Source: Hymenobacter aerophilus DSM 13606
Lineage (GTDB): Bacteria > Bacteroidota > Bacteroidia > Cytophagales > Hymenobacteraceae
DNA: 64,000 bases
Assembly: GCF_000382225.1 (NCBI RefSeq)
Contig: NZ_KB907811.1
Location: forward strand, 62,001 to 126,000
Reading direction: 5' to 3'
In this document: positions 61,586 to 64,000 of the stretch, one piece after another
How the letters are laid out: every line of letters starts with the position of its first letter
Numbering within the stretch: the stretch's first letter is position 1
Notes under the pieces: generated by a model
Database searches by the model: none
Seen by the model: the letters and a program-made list of their open reading frames with translations, nothing else
What the model was told of the DNA's origin: nothing
Program-made: the position numbers and the translations under genes

Positions 61586-61683
61586 GTCATTCTGAGCGGA
61601 GCGAAGAATCTCGCGTGCCATGGTAACCCCGTCGTCAGGAATTACTGTGGCACGCGAGATTCTTCGCTGCGCTCTGAATGACG
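61586..61683. repeat. REP-15, GAATCT-type palindrome
   Basis: GTCATTCTGAGCGGAGCG and CGCTGCGCTCTGAATGAC flank AAGAATCTCGCGTGCCA arms; the loop GTAACCCCGTCGTCAGGAAT is almost the same as in REP-7. Confidence 0.93.
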
Positions 61684-61786
61684 TTCATTGCCTCACGTCT
61701 CCCGCCCAAATAGTCAATGGGGCGCGAGCAACGGGCAACGCACTGGTAGCCGGGGCGGCGGCAGGGGCCGAACTTGCGCTTGCTAA

Positions 61787-63961
<2,175 letters not shown>

Positions 63962-64000
63962 AAGGGTTATGCATCAAAAATGGCCGTTGAACGCCCCGCT

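Overview
The window looks like chromosomal DNA of a high-GC member of the Bacteroidota, most likely Hymenobacter or a close relative in the Cytophagales. Support comes from the protein families (DUF885 lipoprotein, DUF547, Bat proteins, carboxypeptidase-like TonB-dependent receptor, GH97, MORN/YwqK repeats), from lipobox signal peptides, and from promoter-like sites of the Bacteroidota form (TTTG, about 19 nt, TAnnTTTG) in place of ribosome binding sites. I see no rRNA, CRISPR array, transposase or phage gene. About 52 protein genes and 5 tRNA genes can be supported.

Layout. 1-9.2 kb: two paralogous secreted proteins, a GC-rich repeat array ending in a perfect 35-bp inverted repeat, a DUF885 lipoprotein, a MORN-repeat protein, a thiolase and a two-gene Bat (VWA plus TPR) operon. 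9.3-9.9 kb: tRNA-Ser(GCT), tRNA-Pro(TGG) and tRNA-Arg(TCT). 10-17 kb: a molybdopterin-fold protein, an M1-like peptidase, an ABM-domain protein and a three-subunit PaoABC-like molybdenum aldehyde oxidoreductase. 17-19.2 kb: an island of AT-rich or broken genes bounded by copies of the paoC 3' end. 19.3-26 kb: MFS transporter, lipoproteins, DUF547, glycosyltransferase and two SDR-type enzymes. 26-34 kb: SulP transporter and, divergently, a four-gene carbohydrate/lipid cluster (GH1, RmlD-like, sterol-desaturase-like, GH63-like). 34-40 kb: ankyrin protein, bile-acid/sodium-symporter-like protein, and a PepSY membrane protein next to a siderophore-type TonB receptor. 40-53 kb: LLM flavoenzyme, transporters, MutM, PhzF, M48 peptidase and a large secreted orphan. 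53-58 kb: GH15 enzyme facing a fused OtsA-OtsB trehalose synthase/phosphatase, bracketed by two identical tRNA-Glu genes. 58-64 kb: GAPDH, lipid kinase, SUI1-type factor, DUF1622 protein and a GH97 glycosidase.

The most striking non-gene feature is the spacer content. At least fifteen spacers carry a 90-135 bp palindrome sharing the end sequence TGTCATYCTGAGCG...GCGAAG, in several subfamilies. Three more spacers carry a second palindrome family (GTAGCGCGAA...). Several palindromes sit inside outer inverted arms built of short repeated words. They behave like a REP/MITE-type population, mostly at gene 3' ends. I cannot show a dedicated new defence or metabolic system. The best leads are this repeat population, the GC-rich array at 1.2-1.5 kb, the triplicated paoC tail with its island, and the GH1/RmlD/desaturase/GH63 cluster.
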